DNA of 64,000 nucleotides, from contig JADBJK010000016.1 of the NCBI GenBank assembly GCA_014874485.1, positions 1 to 64,000 on the forward strand, written 5' to 3'. A program made the translations under genes and the position numbers. This DNA is from Chloroflexota bacterium (GTDB taxonomy: Bacteria > Chloroflexota > Anaerolineae > DTLA01). This document shows, piece after piece, positions 46,917 to 55,526 of the stretch. The notes beneath the pieces are model-generated. The model had not been told where the DNA came from, searched no databases, and saw nothing but the letters and a program-made list of their open reading frames with translations. Position 1 is the first letter of the stretch; each line of letters opens with the position of its first letter.

Positions 46917-46945
46917 ATGATAGCACAACTTGCGCGAAAAGTCAA
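46917..46945 (-). promoter_or_regulatory. Leftward promoter after tsaD
   Basis: On the minus strand TTGACT (46940-46945), 17 bases and TATCAT (46917-46922) with TG one base before the -10, starting immediately after the tsaD stop codon. Confidence 0.65.
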
Positions 46946-46947
46946 CG

Positions 46948-48087
46948 CTACGGCGCGGGCGCAACCCCAAGCCTCAGGTTCGGGTTCACGTCCAGGTCGT
47001 GGCCGGAGCGCTCGCCCCGCGTGAAGCGGAAGTAGCCCAGGCTGGCGATGGGGGCGGCGTTGTCGGTGCACAGGGCCGGGGGCGGCACCAGCACCGGCAC
47101 GGGCGCGAGGCGGGCGGTCATCTCCTTGCGGAGCAGGGCATTGGCCGCGACTCCACCCGCCAGGAGCACCTGCCTGGCCTTGGTTGCCTCGGCGGCCTGA
47201 CGCGTCTTCTCCACCAGCACGTCCACGACGGCCGCCTGAAAACTGGCGGCGATGTGGGGAACCGGTATCGTGTGCATCAGGGGCGGGGTCTGCGACGAGA
47301 CGAGTTTGGACTTGCGGTCGGCGGCGGGGGCGCCGATTTTCGCCTCGTACTTCCGCACGGTGTGCAGGACGGCGGTCTTCAGCCCGCTGAACGAGAAGTC
47401 GTAGGTTCCCTTGAGCCAGGCGCGCGGGAACTGGAACGCCTCGGCGCTGCCACGAGAGGCGGCCTGCTGGATGGCGGGGCCGCCAGGGAAGCCCAATCCC
47501 AACAGTCGCGCCACCTTGTCAAACGCTTCGCCCGCCGCGTCGTCAATGGTCGCGCCCAGACGCTTGAACTGGCCGTGGTCGGTCATCAGCAGGAGTTCCG
47601 TGTGGCCGCCGGAGACGATGAGCGCAAGGAGCGGGAACTGCGGCTCGGGCGGAGGGGCGGGCGGCTCCGCGGGTTGAGGGGGCGCGCTGCCCAGGTCCGT
47701 CGGCGCGGGCCTGGTGGGCACGAGCCAATTGGCGTAGACGTGCGCCTCAATGTGGTTGACGCCCACCAGGGGGATGTCATGGGCGAAGGCCAGCGCCTTG
47801 GCCACGTTCACGCCGACCAGGAGCGAGCCGGCCAGCCCAGGCCCATAGGTTACGGCGATGGCGTCCAGGTCCCGCCAGTCCACGCCCGCGTCGCGCATGG
47901 CCTGCTGGATGACGGGCACGATGGTCAGGATGTGCTGGCGCGACGCGATTTCCGGGAACACGCCGCCGTACTGCTTGTGCAGATCAATCTGCGAGGCGAC
48001 CACATTGCTCAGGATGCGCCGCCCGTTCTCCACGACGGCCGCACCCGTCTCGTCGCACGACGTCTCAATGCCCAGAACCAGCGTCAT
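46948..48087 (-). CDS. tsaD: tRNA N6-threonylcarbamoyladenosine synthesis protein TsaD
   Basis: A 379-residue TsaD, the Kae1-type subunit that transfers the threonylcarbamoyl group to A37 of ANN-decoding tRNAs. Features are the N-terminal [15 protein letters not shown], the metal-binding HIEAH (about residues 112-116), [32 protein letters not shown] and [13 protein letters not shown], with the metal Asp in CTDNAAP. A Pro-rich insertion of about 30 residues (PTRPAP...PPAPPPEP) after HIEAH is unusual. The partners tsaE and tsaB are 13 kb away at 60475-61685. Confidence 0.95.
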   Translation of the reverse strand: MTLVLGIETSCDETGAAVVENGRRILSNVVASQIDLHKQYGGVFPEIASRQHILTIVPVIQQAMRDAGVDWRDLDAIAVTYGPGLAGSLLVGVNVAKALAFAHDIPLVGVNHIEAHVYANWLVPTRPAPTDLGSAPPQPAEPPAPPPEPQFPLLALIVSGGHTELLLMTDHGQFKRLGATIDDAAGEAFDKVARLLGLGFPGGPAIQQAASRGSAEAFQFPRAWLKGTYDFSFSGLKTAVLHTVRKYEAKIGAPAADRKSKLVSSQTPPLMHTIPVPHIAASFQAAVVDVLVEKTRQAAEATKARQVLLAGGVAANALLRKEMTARLAPVPVLVPPPALCTDNAAPIASLGYFRFTRGERSGHDLDVNPNLRLGVAPAP

Positions 48088-48112
48088 GATGCACCTTCCC
48101 GTCGGTCGTGAT

Positions 48113-48177
48113 CGCCGCAGAGACCACCAAGGGTCTCCATCCCCCTCCGCGCCTTCTGCGTCTCTGCGGTAAACTTA
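48113..48177. repeat. CCGCAGAGACGCAGAG palindromic repeat, copy f
   Basis: Arms GCCGCAGAGACCACCAAGG and CTTCTGCGTCTCTGCGGT, just upstream of the tsaD start. The remainder of 48178-48275 shows nothing recognisable. Confidence 0.7.
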
Positions 48178-48275
48178 CGCGCTACCCACATTGTAGCGCA
48201 GGTGCGGGGGAGATGGCAAGCAGCCGCACCTACACACAATGCACACACCACCTTCAAACATTCTTCACACGGGCC

Positions 48276-48284
48276 TGCTATACT
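48276..48284 (+). promoter_or_regulatory. Extended -10 promoter of the DUF2202 gene
   Basis: TGCTATACT (-10 at 48279-48284) lies 88 bases before the ATG. The best -35 candidate (TTCAAA, 48253-48258) is 20 bases away, which is long, so the extended -10 probably carries the activity. Confidence 0.5.
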
Positions 48285-48371
48285 CCAGATGTAGATGTTG
48301 GCAAGGCCGTATACGAACACAGGCCGCCAGCACCCAACGATCAAGAACAGTAAACCGTGGAGGTTGAGAAA

Positions 48372-49034
48372 ATGAAACGATTTGTGTTGATGACGCTTGT
48401 AGTTGCATCGCTGGTTGTGGGGACCGTCGCAGCGGCTCCCGCCTTGGCTCAGGCGCCTGTCCCGGTCGCGGCGGCGACATCCCTGACCGAGGACGAGGCC
48501 GACGCGTTGGCCTTCATGCGCGAGGAGGAGAAGTTGGCCCATGATGTCTATGTTACGCTGTACGACAAGTGGGGGTTGCCGGTCTTCAAGAACATCTCCG
48601 CCGCCGAGCAGACGCACAGCGACGCCGTGAAGCGCCTGCTGGACCGCTACGGCGTGGAAGACCCGGCTGCGGGCAACGCCGTCGGCGAATTCACCAACCC
48701 GACGCTGCAGAGCCTGTACGACCAACTCGTGGCACAGGGTAGCCTGTCCATCACCGACGCGCTGAAGGTGGGCGCGGCGATTGAGGAGATTGACATCCTG
48801 GACCTGCAAGAGCGGATCGCTCAGACGGACAAGGCCGACATCACCCGGGTCTACTCCAACCTGCTGAAGGGGTCGGAGAATCACCTGCGGGCCTTCGTGT
48901 CCAACCTGGAGGCACGAGGCGAGACCTATGCGCCCCAGTACCTGAGCCAGGCCGCGTACGACGAGATCATCGCGTCGTCCAACGCGAGCGGCAACGCGGG
49001 CGCAAGGGGCAGGAACGGCACGCGCGGGCGGTAG
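48372..49034 (+). CDS. Secreted DUF2202 (ferritin-like) protein
   Basis: A 220-residue exported protein. A signal peptide (residues 1-22) ends APALAQA. The DUF2202 domain is a four-helix ferritin-like bundle with possible metal ligands: FMREEEKLAHDVYVTLYDKWG (about 45-65), ISAAEQTHSDAVKRLLDRYG (about 72-91), and a later LLKGSENHLRAFVSNLE. The C-terminal tail is Gly/Asn/Arg-rich. The function of the family is not established; metal-dependent oxidative roles are possible. ATG at 48372 follows GGAGG. A terminator hairpin follows, so the gene stands alone. Confidence 0.85.
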   Translation: MKRFVLMTLVVASLVVGTVAAAPALAQAPVPVAAATSLTEDEADALAFMREEEKLAHDVYVTLYDKWGLPVFKNISAAEQTHSDAVKRLLDRYGVEDPAAGNAVGEFTNPTLQSLYDQLVAQGSLSITDALKVGAAIEEIDILDLQERIAQTDKADITRVYSNLLKGSENHLRAFVSNLEARGETYAPQYLSQAAYDEIIASSNASGNAGARGRNGTRGR

Positions 49035-49070
49035 TTGCCGACTTCCGAACCGAACTGAATATCGCTTCCA

Positions 49071-49096
49071 TCGGGCCGGTGCATCCAAGCGCCGGC
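49071..49096 (+). terminator. Hairpin terminator after the DUF2202 gene
   Basis: GGGCCGGTGC and GCGCCGGCCC form a 10-bp stem with one G.U pair and a six-base loop, followed by TCTGTTTCG, 37 bases after the stop codon. Confidence 0.6.
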
Positions 49097-49223
49097 CCTC
49101 TGTTTCGCCGTCATCCTTTCCCGGGATGGGGCGGATTGACTCGGTGCCAAAGTCTGCTGCTCGCGCCGAGCAGAGGTGCGACGCACCTTGGTCGCCCCAC
49201 AAGGCGGAAACGAATCGGCGCAT

Positions 49224-49252
49224 TTGCGAAAAATCCGCACTCCTGCTATGAT
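49224..49252 (+). promoter_or_regulatory. Promoter of the nurA-herA operon
   Basis: TTGCGA (49224-49229), 17 bases and TATGAT (49247-49252) with TG before the -10, 32 bases upstream of the nurA ATG. Confidence 0.65.
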
Positions 49253-49283
49253 TAGACCAAATGTGCGAACGGAGGCAGGGGAC

Positions 49284-50441
49284 ATGCCGCTGGACCTTTC
49301 GGCCATTCACCCGCACATACGCGCCCTGGTGGACCTCCAGCGCCCGGAGGAACGGATGCGGCTCCTGCGCGAGGCCCGCAGCGTCCTCCAGCGGGCCGAC
49401 CCCGACAAGGTGCGCGACAATCTGGAGGTGCGCAACAAACGCTACCCCTGGCTTGTGGCCAATCCCTTGCACTCGCTCGGCGACACGTTCCCGGTGCCCC
49501 CGCTGCCCGTGGGCGGCTACTCCGTTGCAGCCAGCGACGGCTCCAACATCCCGCCCGACCGGCATAGCCCCGTCCGCTACTGCATCCTGAACGTCAGCAA
49601 GGTGGTGCTGGCCTACGGCGAGAACCCGATGGCCTCGTTGACGTCGGTTACCGAGATGCTCTACAAAGAGGAAGACCTCTCCCTGGACGGCAAGCCTCTC
49701 AAGGGCGAGTTGCTCGGCGCGAAGATGGCCGTGCGCGAGTTGGAGGTCCTGCTGGAGACGGCGCTGGCCCTCTCCGCTCCGCGCGTGGCCCTGCACGATG
49801 GCACGCTCATCCTGTGGCCCCTTCAGAACCAGCCCGACCCCGTCCGCGACCGCTTCACCCGCCCGTTTCGCCGCGCGCTGGACGGCTTCCGGGCAGAGCG
49901 CATTCCGCTGTTGAGTTACATCAGTTACCCCAGCGCCCGCGATTTGTGCAATGCCCTGCGGGTGGCCCTGTGCGACACCGAAACGTCGGAGTGCAAAACG
50001 TGCGAGAGCGATCACCGCGAACTGTGCGAGTTCCTGGGCCAATTGCGCGACCGCGAACTCCTGCAGGGCGTCCTGGAGCCAGGGGAGCGCACCGATCTCT
50101 TCGCGACAGTCTCTGACGTGGTCAGGGAGTATCATGGGCATGACATCGTGTTCTGCTACCTGGACGTGGGCGGGGAAATCGCCCGCGTGGAGATGCCCAA
50201 GTGGGTGGCCGAGGGCGAGGAGGCCCTGAACCTGGGGCTGGGCGTCGTGCTGGATCAGTGCGCGCTGAGCGGCGACGTGCCCCCCTATCCGCTGGCGCTC
50301 ATGGAGGCGCACGAGGCCGCCGTCATTGACGTGGCGATGCGAACCGTGGTGGAGGAACTGGTGGAGGGCGAGTTCGCCCAGCGCGGCCTGCCCTACATCC
50401 GCTCGGGCAAAGACAGGAGCAAGAGGAGGCGAGGCGTATGA
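49284..50441 (+). CDS. nurA: NurA-domain 5'-3' nuclease
   Basis: A 385-residue NurA-family nuclease with an RNase H-like fold. The first catalytic Asp lies in VAASDGSNIPPDRH (about residues 78-91). ALHDGTLILWPL, ISYPSARDLCNALRV and DIVFCYLDVGGEIARVEMPKWV are further conserved parts, and the late AVIDVAMRTVVEEL helix completes the fold. A CDTETSECKTCESDHRELC insertion with four cysteines could bind a metal. ATG at 49284 follows GGAGGCAGGGG. In archaea NurA works with HerA to resect DNA ends. Here it opens a three-gene operon with a HAS-barrel protein and HerA. Confidence 0.87.
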   Translation: MPLDLSAIHPHIRALVDLQRPEERMRLLREARSVLQRADPDKVRDNLEVRNKRYPWLVANPLHSLGDTFPVPPLPVGGYSVAASDGSNIPPDRHSPVRYCILNVSKVVLAYGENPMASLTSVTEMLYKEEDLSLDGKPLKGELLGAKMAVRELEVLLETALALSAPRVALHDGTLILWPLQNQPDPVRDRFTRPFRRALDGFRAERIPLLSYISYPSARDLCNALRVALCDTETSECKTCESDHRELCEFLGQLRDRELLQGVLEPGERTDLFATVSDVVREYHGHDIVFCYLDVGGEIARVEMPKWVAEGEEALNLGLGVVLDQCALSGDVPPYPLALMEAHEAAVIDVAMRTVVEELVEGEFAQRGLPYIRSGKDRSKRRRGV

Positions 50442-51034
50442 CCGAGAGAATCGGCGAAATCATAGAGACCGACTCGTTCACGTTCGTGGCGGAGAGTTTC
50501 GCGCTGAACCGCCCGCCCGCGCTGGGAAGCCTGGTCAAGGCCCAGGCAGGCGGCGACACGTGGGTCTACGGCGTCGTCGCGTTCGGCGAGACGGTGTCGG
50601 TGGATCCGGGGCGCGGGGCGATGCGCCGCAGCCGCCCCGATGCCTACGATGAGGCCGTGTACACCCGCCACCCCGAGTTGGAGCACCTGCTGCACACCAA
50701 GTTCACGGTGATTCCCGTGGGGTCGCGGGTGGGCGAGCGGATGAGCCAACGGATTCCGCCCCAGCCGCCGCCGATGCACTACTCGGTGTACGCGTGCGCG
50801 CCAGACGAGGTGCGGGAGTTCTCGGAGCGGCGGCTGTACCTGCGCACGCTGGCGACGGCCCAGTTGCCCGCACCTGTGGAGCACGTCCTGGCGGCCCACC
50901 TGACGTGGACCTACGAGCAGCGCGGGCGCGATGAGGCGTGGCTGGAACAGGCCGCGCTGGAGGTGGCCGGGCTGCTCCAACAGGACGTGGAGCGGCTCCT
51001 GGCGGTGCTGTACGCCGTGGACCCCGAAGCGTAA
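50438..51034 (+). CDS. Detached HAS-barrel-like protein of the nurA-herA operon
   Basis: A 198-residue protein of unknown function. The N-terminal part (IGEIIETDSFTFVAESFALNRPPALGSLVKA and WVYGVVAFGE, residues 5-50) resembles the HAS-barrel found at the start of HerA ATPases. A Pro-rich middle (RIPPQPPPMH) is followed by helices ending in LEVAGLLQQDVERLLAVLYAVDPEA. Its start overlaps the nurA stop by four bases and herA follows after 29 bases. It is probably a third subunit that bridges NurA and HerA or controls loading, but this is inference from position and the barrel-like segment. Confidence 0.7.
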   Translation: MTERIGEIIETDSFTFVAESFALNRPPALGSLVKAQAGGDTWVYGVVAFGETVSVDPGRGAMRRSRPDAYDEAVYTRHPELEHLLHTKFTVIPVGSRVGERMSQRIPPQPPPMHYSVYACAPDEVREFSERRLYLRTLATAQLPAPVEHVLAAHLTWTYEQRGRDEAWLEQAALEVAGLLQQDVERLLAVLYAVDPEA

Positions 51035-51063
51035 GCCGCGCGTTGTGATCTCGGAGGTAGGAC

Positions 51064-52716
51064 ATGGACAGGAAACGACTGGGCGTGGTGGTAGACGGCT
51101 CCTTCACGGCGGGGCTCACCGTGCGGCTGGACCCCGGGCAGAGCACCGAGGATTTGCAAATCGGCAGTTTCATGGTAGTGCAAGGGCGCGAGTACACCTA
51201 CTTCTGCATGTTGTCCGATTTGCAGTTGCGCACGTCGGACGCGCGGCTCATCGCCAAGCCGCCGCAGGGGTTCACGCCGTTCGTGTCGCGCGTGCTCAGC
51301 GGCTCGGCGACCTACGCCATGGCCGTGGTCAAGCCCATGCTCATGATGCCCACCGTGGACGTGCGCGACGACTCGCGGCTGTTGGTCGGGCAGACGCCGG
51401 AGGAGCGCGGCGTCATGTCCGTGCGCACCATCCCCATGCACTACGCGGAACTGGTGGAGGCGACCGAGATAGACTTCCTCACCGTCTTCGGCTCGCCCGA
51501 CAAGCCCAATCACTTCGTCTTCGGCCAGCCCCTGACGATGGACCTGCCCATCTGCCTGGACCTGGGGCGGTTCATGGAGCGCTCCAGCGGCATCTTCGGC
51601 CAGACGGGCACGGGCAAGAGTTTCACCGCGCTGGTCGTCCTGGCGGGCATCATCAAGCACGATGTGGGCGTGAACCTCATCTTTGACGCGCACAACGAGT
51701 ATGCCTACGGCAAGGAGAGCGAGGAGAAGCAGTGGGTCAAGGGCCTCAAGCACCTGTTCGGGTCCAAGGTGCGCGTGTACTCGCTGGACGAGTCGCAGGC
51801 GAACAAGCCTGGCCGCCCGGCCGACGGAATCCTCAAGATCGGCCTGAATCAGATTGAGCCAGAAGACGTGATCCTCATGTCCCAGGAACTGGGGCTGACG
51901 GCCAAGGCGGGAACCATGATCGGCCTGCTGAAGGATACCTACGGCGACAAATGGCTCACCCGCCTGATTGAGATGGACGCCGAGGCACTCAGCGAGTTCT
52001 GCCAACAGTCGGGCGCGCACGAGGGGTCGGTGCAGGCTCTCCAACGCGACCTGAAGAAACTGGCGCGGAAGGAATACATACGGCCCGAAATGGACTCCAA
52101 CCTGCTGGATGAAATCATCCTGACGCTGAAGGATGGCAAGCACGTCATCCTGCACTTCGGCCAGCACAGCAGCATGATGGACTACATGCTGGTCTCCAAC
52201 CTGGTAACGCGGCGCGTGCGCGCTGCGTGGGAGAAGCAGACCGAGCAGTATGAACTCACCCAAGCGAACGCGGACCGGCCCAGGCCGCTGATGATCACGC
52301 TGGAGGAGGCGCACAAGTTCCTGAACCCCGAAATCGCCTCGCAGACGACCTTCGGCACCATCGCCCGCGAGATGCGCAAGTTCCACGTAACGCTGATGGT
52401 GATAGACCAGCGCCCGTCGGGTATAGACTCGGAGGTGCTGTCGCAACTGGGCACGCGCATCTCGGGCAAGTTGGCCGACGAGCGGGACATTGACGCGGTG
52501 CTCACGGGCGTCAGCGACCGCAGCGCCCTGCGCAACGCCCTGGCCAGCCTGAAACTCCGCCAGGAGGTGCTGGTGGTGGGGCACGCCGTGCCCATGCCGA
52601 TCCAGGTGCGCCCGCGCACCTACGACGAGGCGTTCTGGGCCGAGGTCTCCAAGCCGACAGCCCCTGTGGCCGATGACGACCTGGAGCGCGAGAAGCGGGA
52701 GTTGTTCGGGGCGTAG
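51064..52716 (+). CDS. herA: HerA-like hexameric DNA translocase
   Basis: A 550-residue FtsK/HerA-superfamily ATPase. An N-terminal HAS-barrel (residues 4-60) is followed by Walker A GQTGTGKSFTAL (about residues 179-190), FDAHNEYAYG, and a helical insertion. Walker B reads PLMITLEEAHKFL (about 410-422). The arginine-finger/sensor part is LMVIDQRPSGIDSEVLSQLGTRISGKLADERDIDAV. The acidic C-terminus DDDLEREKRELFGA is short. HerA pumps duplex DNA into the NurA nuclease in known systems. With NurA and the HAS protein it may serve end resection or phage defence. Confidence 0.9.
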   Translation: MDRKRLGVVVDGSFTAGLTVRLDPGQSTEDLQIGSFMVVQGREYTYFCMLSDLQLRTSDARLIAKPPQGFTPFVSRVLSGSATYAMAVVKPMLMMPTVDVRDDSRLLVGQTPEERGVMSVRTIPMHYAELVEATEIDFLTVFGSPDKPNHFVFGQPLTMDLPICLDLGRFMERSSGIFGQTGTGKSFTALVVLAGIIKHDVGVNLIFDAHNEYAYGKESEEKQWVKGLKHLFGSKVRVYSLDESQANKPGRPADGILKIGLNQIEPEDVILMSQELGLTAKAGTMIGLLKDTYGDKWLTRLIEMDAEALSEFCQQSGAHEGSVQALQRDLKKLARKEYIRPEMDSNLLDEIILTLKDGKHVILHFGQHSSMMDYMLVSNLVTRRVRAAWEKQTEQYELTQANADRPRPLMITLEEAHKFLNPEIASQTTFGTIAREMRKFHVTLMVIDQRPSGIDSEVLSQLGTRISGKLADERDIDAVLTGVSDRSALRNALASLKLRQEVLVVGHAVPMPIQVRPRTYDEAFWAEVSKPTAPVADDDLEREKRELFGA

Positions 52717-52748
52717 GGCAAGCCCGCCAACAGTCCTCGGCCCGCGGA

Positions 52749-54071
52749 CTACACTGGGAGCGCCCAGCGACGGAGTTGTTCGCCCATGGCCAGAGAGACC
52801 AACTCCTGCGGCATCGGCAGTAGCCGCAACATGGTGGCGGTAAGGTGGGGCACGAAGTCGCGGTAGAGCCTGCGTGTATGCGCTTGCATCCCCTCGCTGT
52901 TCAGGTGCGCGACGACGGCGTCCAAGTCAGCGATGGCGACCAGCGGCACGAGATGGAACTCCTCACGCCAGGGATAGCAGCGTCGGTCTACGGCGGCAAC
53001 GACGCGCGTCCCTTTGGTGTGCGCCACGACGATATGCGGCATAGCGTAGAAGGCGCGCAATTGCGGCGCGTCTTCTCGCGGCATCCATAACCCCGAATGG
53101 CACGTCTCGTAGTCGATCCACCCGCGGTGCAGGTTGCGCCCCGTCAGGATGGGGACGTAGCCCGGGCGCGGTTCGGCGACGACGGACGGGTGTCTGCGGA
53201 TTTCGGGGCTTCGCGCCGCGAAGTGGATGCGAAAACACGCGCCCAGCGGGATTCCCCTGCGCTCGAACTCCAGCGCGTCGGGAGTTTCAAAGCGGATCAT
53301 CTCGCCTCGGTAGACGGGCTTGCTCAACGCGCGTACCGTCCCATCGTACAGTTCCAGCCCTTGCTCCCCCTTCGCAAGCACCAGAACCACCGCGCTCACG
53401 TTCCGTTTCGGGAACGCTTTGCCGAGATAGTACACCGAGACCTTCCCCGACTCCGCCAGGAAGGCGCGGAGTCTGGCGAAATCGTCCAGGACAAGCCATG
53501 TGGCCGGGACCACAAGCACGGCTTTACCGCGTGGTTTCAGCAGATGCACCGAACGCTCGATGAACGCGCCGTAGATGTTGTACTTGCCGAACCAGGTGGA
53601 GAAACGCCGCTTGTAGAGCGCCTTGTGCTCGCGGAGCGTGTGAATGGGATAGTGGGAAGCATCGCCGATGATCCCGTAGGGTGGGTTGCCGATGATGATG
53701 TCGAAGCAGTCCTCGGTCTCCCACAGCAGGTAGTCGGCCTCCACGAAGCGTGCGCTTGGGAGTTGCGTTCGTGCCGGGCCGAACTCCGCCGCGTGGATGT
53801 CCATGCCGGTGAGGTTGTGATGCGCCCCGTACTGCGCGGCGAAGGCGCGCAGGAACGGCGCGTCGCCGCAGGCTGGCTCCAGCACGTCCAGAGCACCGGC
53901 AGCGAGCGGTTCACACAGGCGCACCATGAAGTCCACGATCTCGGGCGGCGTGGCCACCATGCCGAAGGCGCGCGCTTTCTCGTCGGCCGAGACGATAGCG
54001 TGGCGCTTGGAAACTTCCACGGGCGTTGCCTCAACGGGACGTTCTTCGCCCAATGGCAGTGCCGTTTGCAT
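52749..54071 (-). CDS. Orphan TaqI-like N6-adenine DNA methyltransferase
   Basis: A 440-residue methyltransferase. SAM motif I is VLEPACGDAPFLRAF (about residues 63-77), and GMDIH follows. The catalytic motif IV is IIGNPPYGI (about 125-133), the NPPY form of N6-adenine enzymes. A C-terminal target-recognition-like region (about 240-440) contains YVPILTGRNLHRGWIDYET. The layout matches M.TaqI-type gamma enzymes. No endonuclease gene is adjacent, so it is either a solitary regulator-type methylase or part of a system with the convergent NurA/HerA operon, whose end lies 32 bases away. Confidence 0.82.
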   Translation of the reverse strand: MQTALPLGEERPVEATPVEVSKRHAIVSADEKARAFGMVATPPEIVDFMVRLCEPLAAGALDVLEPACGDAPFLRAFAAQYGAHHNLTGMDIHAAEFGPARTQLPSARFVEADYLLWETEDCFDIIIGNPPYGIIGDASHYPIHTLREHKALYKRRFSTWFGKYNIYGAFIERSVHLLKPRGKAVLVVPATWLVLDDFARLRAFLAESGKVSVYYLGKAFPKRNVSAVVLVLAKGEQGLELYDGTVRALSKPVYRGEMIRFETPDALEFERRGIPLGACFRIHFAARSPEIRRHPSVVAEPRPGYVPILTGRNLHRGWIDYETCHSGLWMPREDAPQLRAFYAMPHIVVAHTKGTRVVAAVDRRCYPWREEFHLVPLVAIADLDAVVAHLNSEGMQAHTRRLYRDFVPHLTATMLRLLPMPQELVSLAMGEQLRRWALPV

Positions 54072-54086
54072 GGTCCTCCGTCCTGC

Positions 54087-54401
54087 TCACCGTATGAACA
54101 GCGACAGCACCCAGAAGATGCCCAGGAAGATGGCGATGATGACGGCGGAGATGCCCAAGAAGACGAACACGCCGACAACGAAGTTCACCACGCGGTTGTC
54201 GTGCTTGGTAACCATCTTGCCCGAGCGCAGGAAGTAAGGCGTGTACATCACCACCAGGCCCGCCACCGCGCCCCACAGGATGCCCTCTTCCACCGTGATG
54301 CTGACGCCGGCCGAACCCAGAACGCTGGCAAGGATGGCCCCTGCGACAACGCCGAAGATGGGCCATCGCCAGCCCAACAACTGCTGCCAAGCCTTCTTCA
54401 C
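54087..54401 (-). CDS. Small three-helix membrane protein, unknown
   Basis: A 104-residue protein with hydrophobic helices at about residues 13-32, 40-57 and 73-102. The sequence between helices 2 and 3 (YFLRSGKMVTKHDNRVVN) is basic. I do not recognise a family. It lies between the lipid kinase and the methyltransferase in the same direction, with gaps of 36 and 15 bases, so it may share their transcript. Confidence 0.65.
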   Translation of the reverse strand: MKKAWQQLLGWRWPIFGVVAGAILASVLGSAGVSITVEEGILWGAVAGLVVMYTPYFLRSGKMVTKHDNRVVNFVVGVFVFLGISAVIIAIFLGIFWVLSLFIR

Positions 54402-54437
54402 GCCGTAAACACTCTCCTCTCGCCTATGCCGGGCGGC

Positions 54438-55358
54438 TCACGCGATGACCCGCAGGACGCGCGGGATGATGCGGAAGGACGCGGGCGCTTGCCCCACCAG
54501 TTCCCCGTCGGCCTGCACCAGCATCCGCTCCTGGGCTTCCGCGTGCACTTCCCGCGCCTTGTGGATTTGCACCTTCGGGTGGGTCAGGTGGGTGCCCTTG
54601 TACACGCGGGGCACGTTGATGACCAGTTCCGGCTTGGAGAAATCGCCCAGGATCACCAGGTCAAACTCGCCATCTTGCAACTCCGCCGGCGGCGCGATGT
54701 ACATGGCCCCGCCGAAGTATCGCCCGTTGCACACCACCACCGAGTTCATCCGCCGGTCCTGCGCCTGCCCGTCAAAACGCAGGGACACGTGCTTGTTGCG
54801 GTAGTACACCAGCGTCAAGAACAGGTTCAGGAGGTACGTCAGCGTGCCGCCCAGGGCTTTGGAACTGCGCTGGACGCGCTCTACTACTTCGCCGTCAAAC
54901 CCCAGGCCCGCGACGTTGGCGAAGTACAGCCGCCGCTCGCTCCCGTCAAACCCCTGGAAGACGGCGTAGCCCACGTCCACCAGACGCTCTGTCCCGCCGA
55001 CGAGCCTGGCGCAGGCCTCGCGGTAGTCGTGCGGGATGCCCAGCGTGCGCACGAAGTCGGAGCCGGTGCCGCCCGGAATGATGCCGAGCGGGGCCACGGA
55101 AGGCTGGCCCGGCTCGCCCAGCAGCCCGTTCACCGTCTCCATCAGCGTGCCGTCGCCGCCGTAGGCCACGATGGGGCCGTATCCCGCCTGGGCCGCCTCG
55201 CGCGCGATTTCGGTGGCGTGCAGGGGCCGCTCGGTGAGCCGGAAGTCAAAGGCCAGCCCCAGGCCCGCCAGGTGCTCCCGCACGGTGGGCCATTGCGCCG
55301 CCACGCGCCCGTTGGCGGCGATGGGATTCACGATGACAAAGGCTTTCTGCTCGTTCAT
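54438..55358 (-). CDS. Diacylglycerol kinase-family lipid kinase
   Basis: A 306-residue lipid kinase of the DagK/LCB5 family. The ATP site is VAYGGDGTLMETVNGL (about residues 64-79), and the family motif GIIPGGTGSDFVRTLG (about 93-108) follows. The C-terminal beta domain has ANVAGLGFDGEVVERV, NGRYFGGAMYIAPPAELQDGEFDLVI and a terminal ADGELVGQAPASFRIIP. It phosphorylates diacylglycerol or a related lipid at the membrane. The promoter is at 55385-55414. Confidence 0.92.
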   Translation of the reverse strand: MNEQKAFVIVNPIAANGRVAAQWPTVREHLAGLGLAFDFRLTERPLHATEIAREAAQAGYGPIVAYGGDGTLMETVNGLLGEPGQPSVAPLGIIPGGTGSDFVRTLGIPHDYREACARLVGGTERLVDVGYAVFQGFDGSERRLYFANVAGLGFDGEVVERVQRSSKALGGTLTYLLNLFLTLVYYRNKHVSLRFDGQAQDRRMNSVVVCNGRYFGGAMYIAPPAELQDGEFDLVILGDFSKPELVINVPRVYKGTHLTHPKVQIHKAREVHAEAQERMLVQADGELVGQAPASFRIIPRVLRVIA

Positions 55359-55384
55359 GCGCTCCCTCCCGCTCGGCTGAAGAC

Positions 55385-55414
55385 ATTATAGCACGGCCAT
55401 CCTCGGTCTTTCAA
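55385..55414 (-). promoter_or_regulatory. Promoter of the lipid kinase gene
   Basis: On the minus strand TTGAAA (55409-55414), 18 bases and TATAAT (55385-55390) with TG before the -10. The leader before the ATG is only about 20 bases. Confidence 0.65.
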
Positions 55415-55459
55415 ACACGCGAGGGGGCAAAAGGTTCTCCAGGGCGCACGCCGCAGATT

Positions 55460-55488
55460 TTGTACGCGCTGGGCAAGTATGGTAAACT
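55460..55488 (+). promoter_or_regulatory. Promoter of the glutaredoxin gene
   Basis: TTGTAC (55460-55465), 17 bases and TAAACT (55483-55488), 38 bases before the chosen GTG start. Confidence 0.45.
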
Positions 55489-55526
55489 ACGCGGCGAAGA
55501 GGACTACATGGAGGGCGAGGCAAGCC

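Noticed and set aside
48084-50312. A 742-codon minus-strand frame across DUF2202 and nurA
   Set aside because: It crosses two real genes, a terminator and a promoter; the plus-strand genes have clear signals and family motifs.
52749-54071. Type I or BREX-type methylase subunit
   Set aside because: The length, NPPY motif and single-gene setting fit a TaqI-like type II enzyme; no specificity, pgl or brx genes are nearby.
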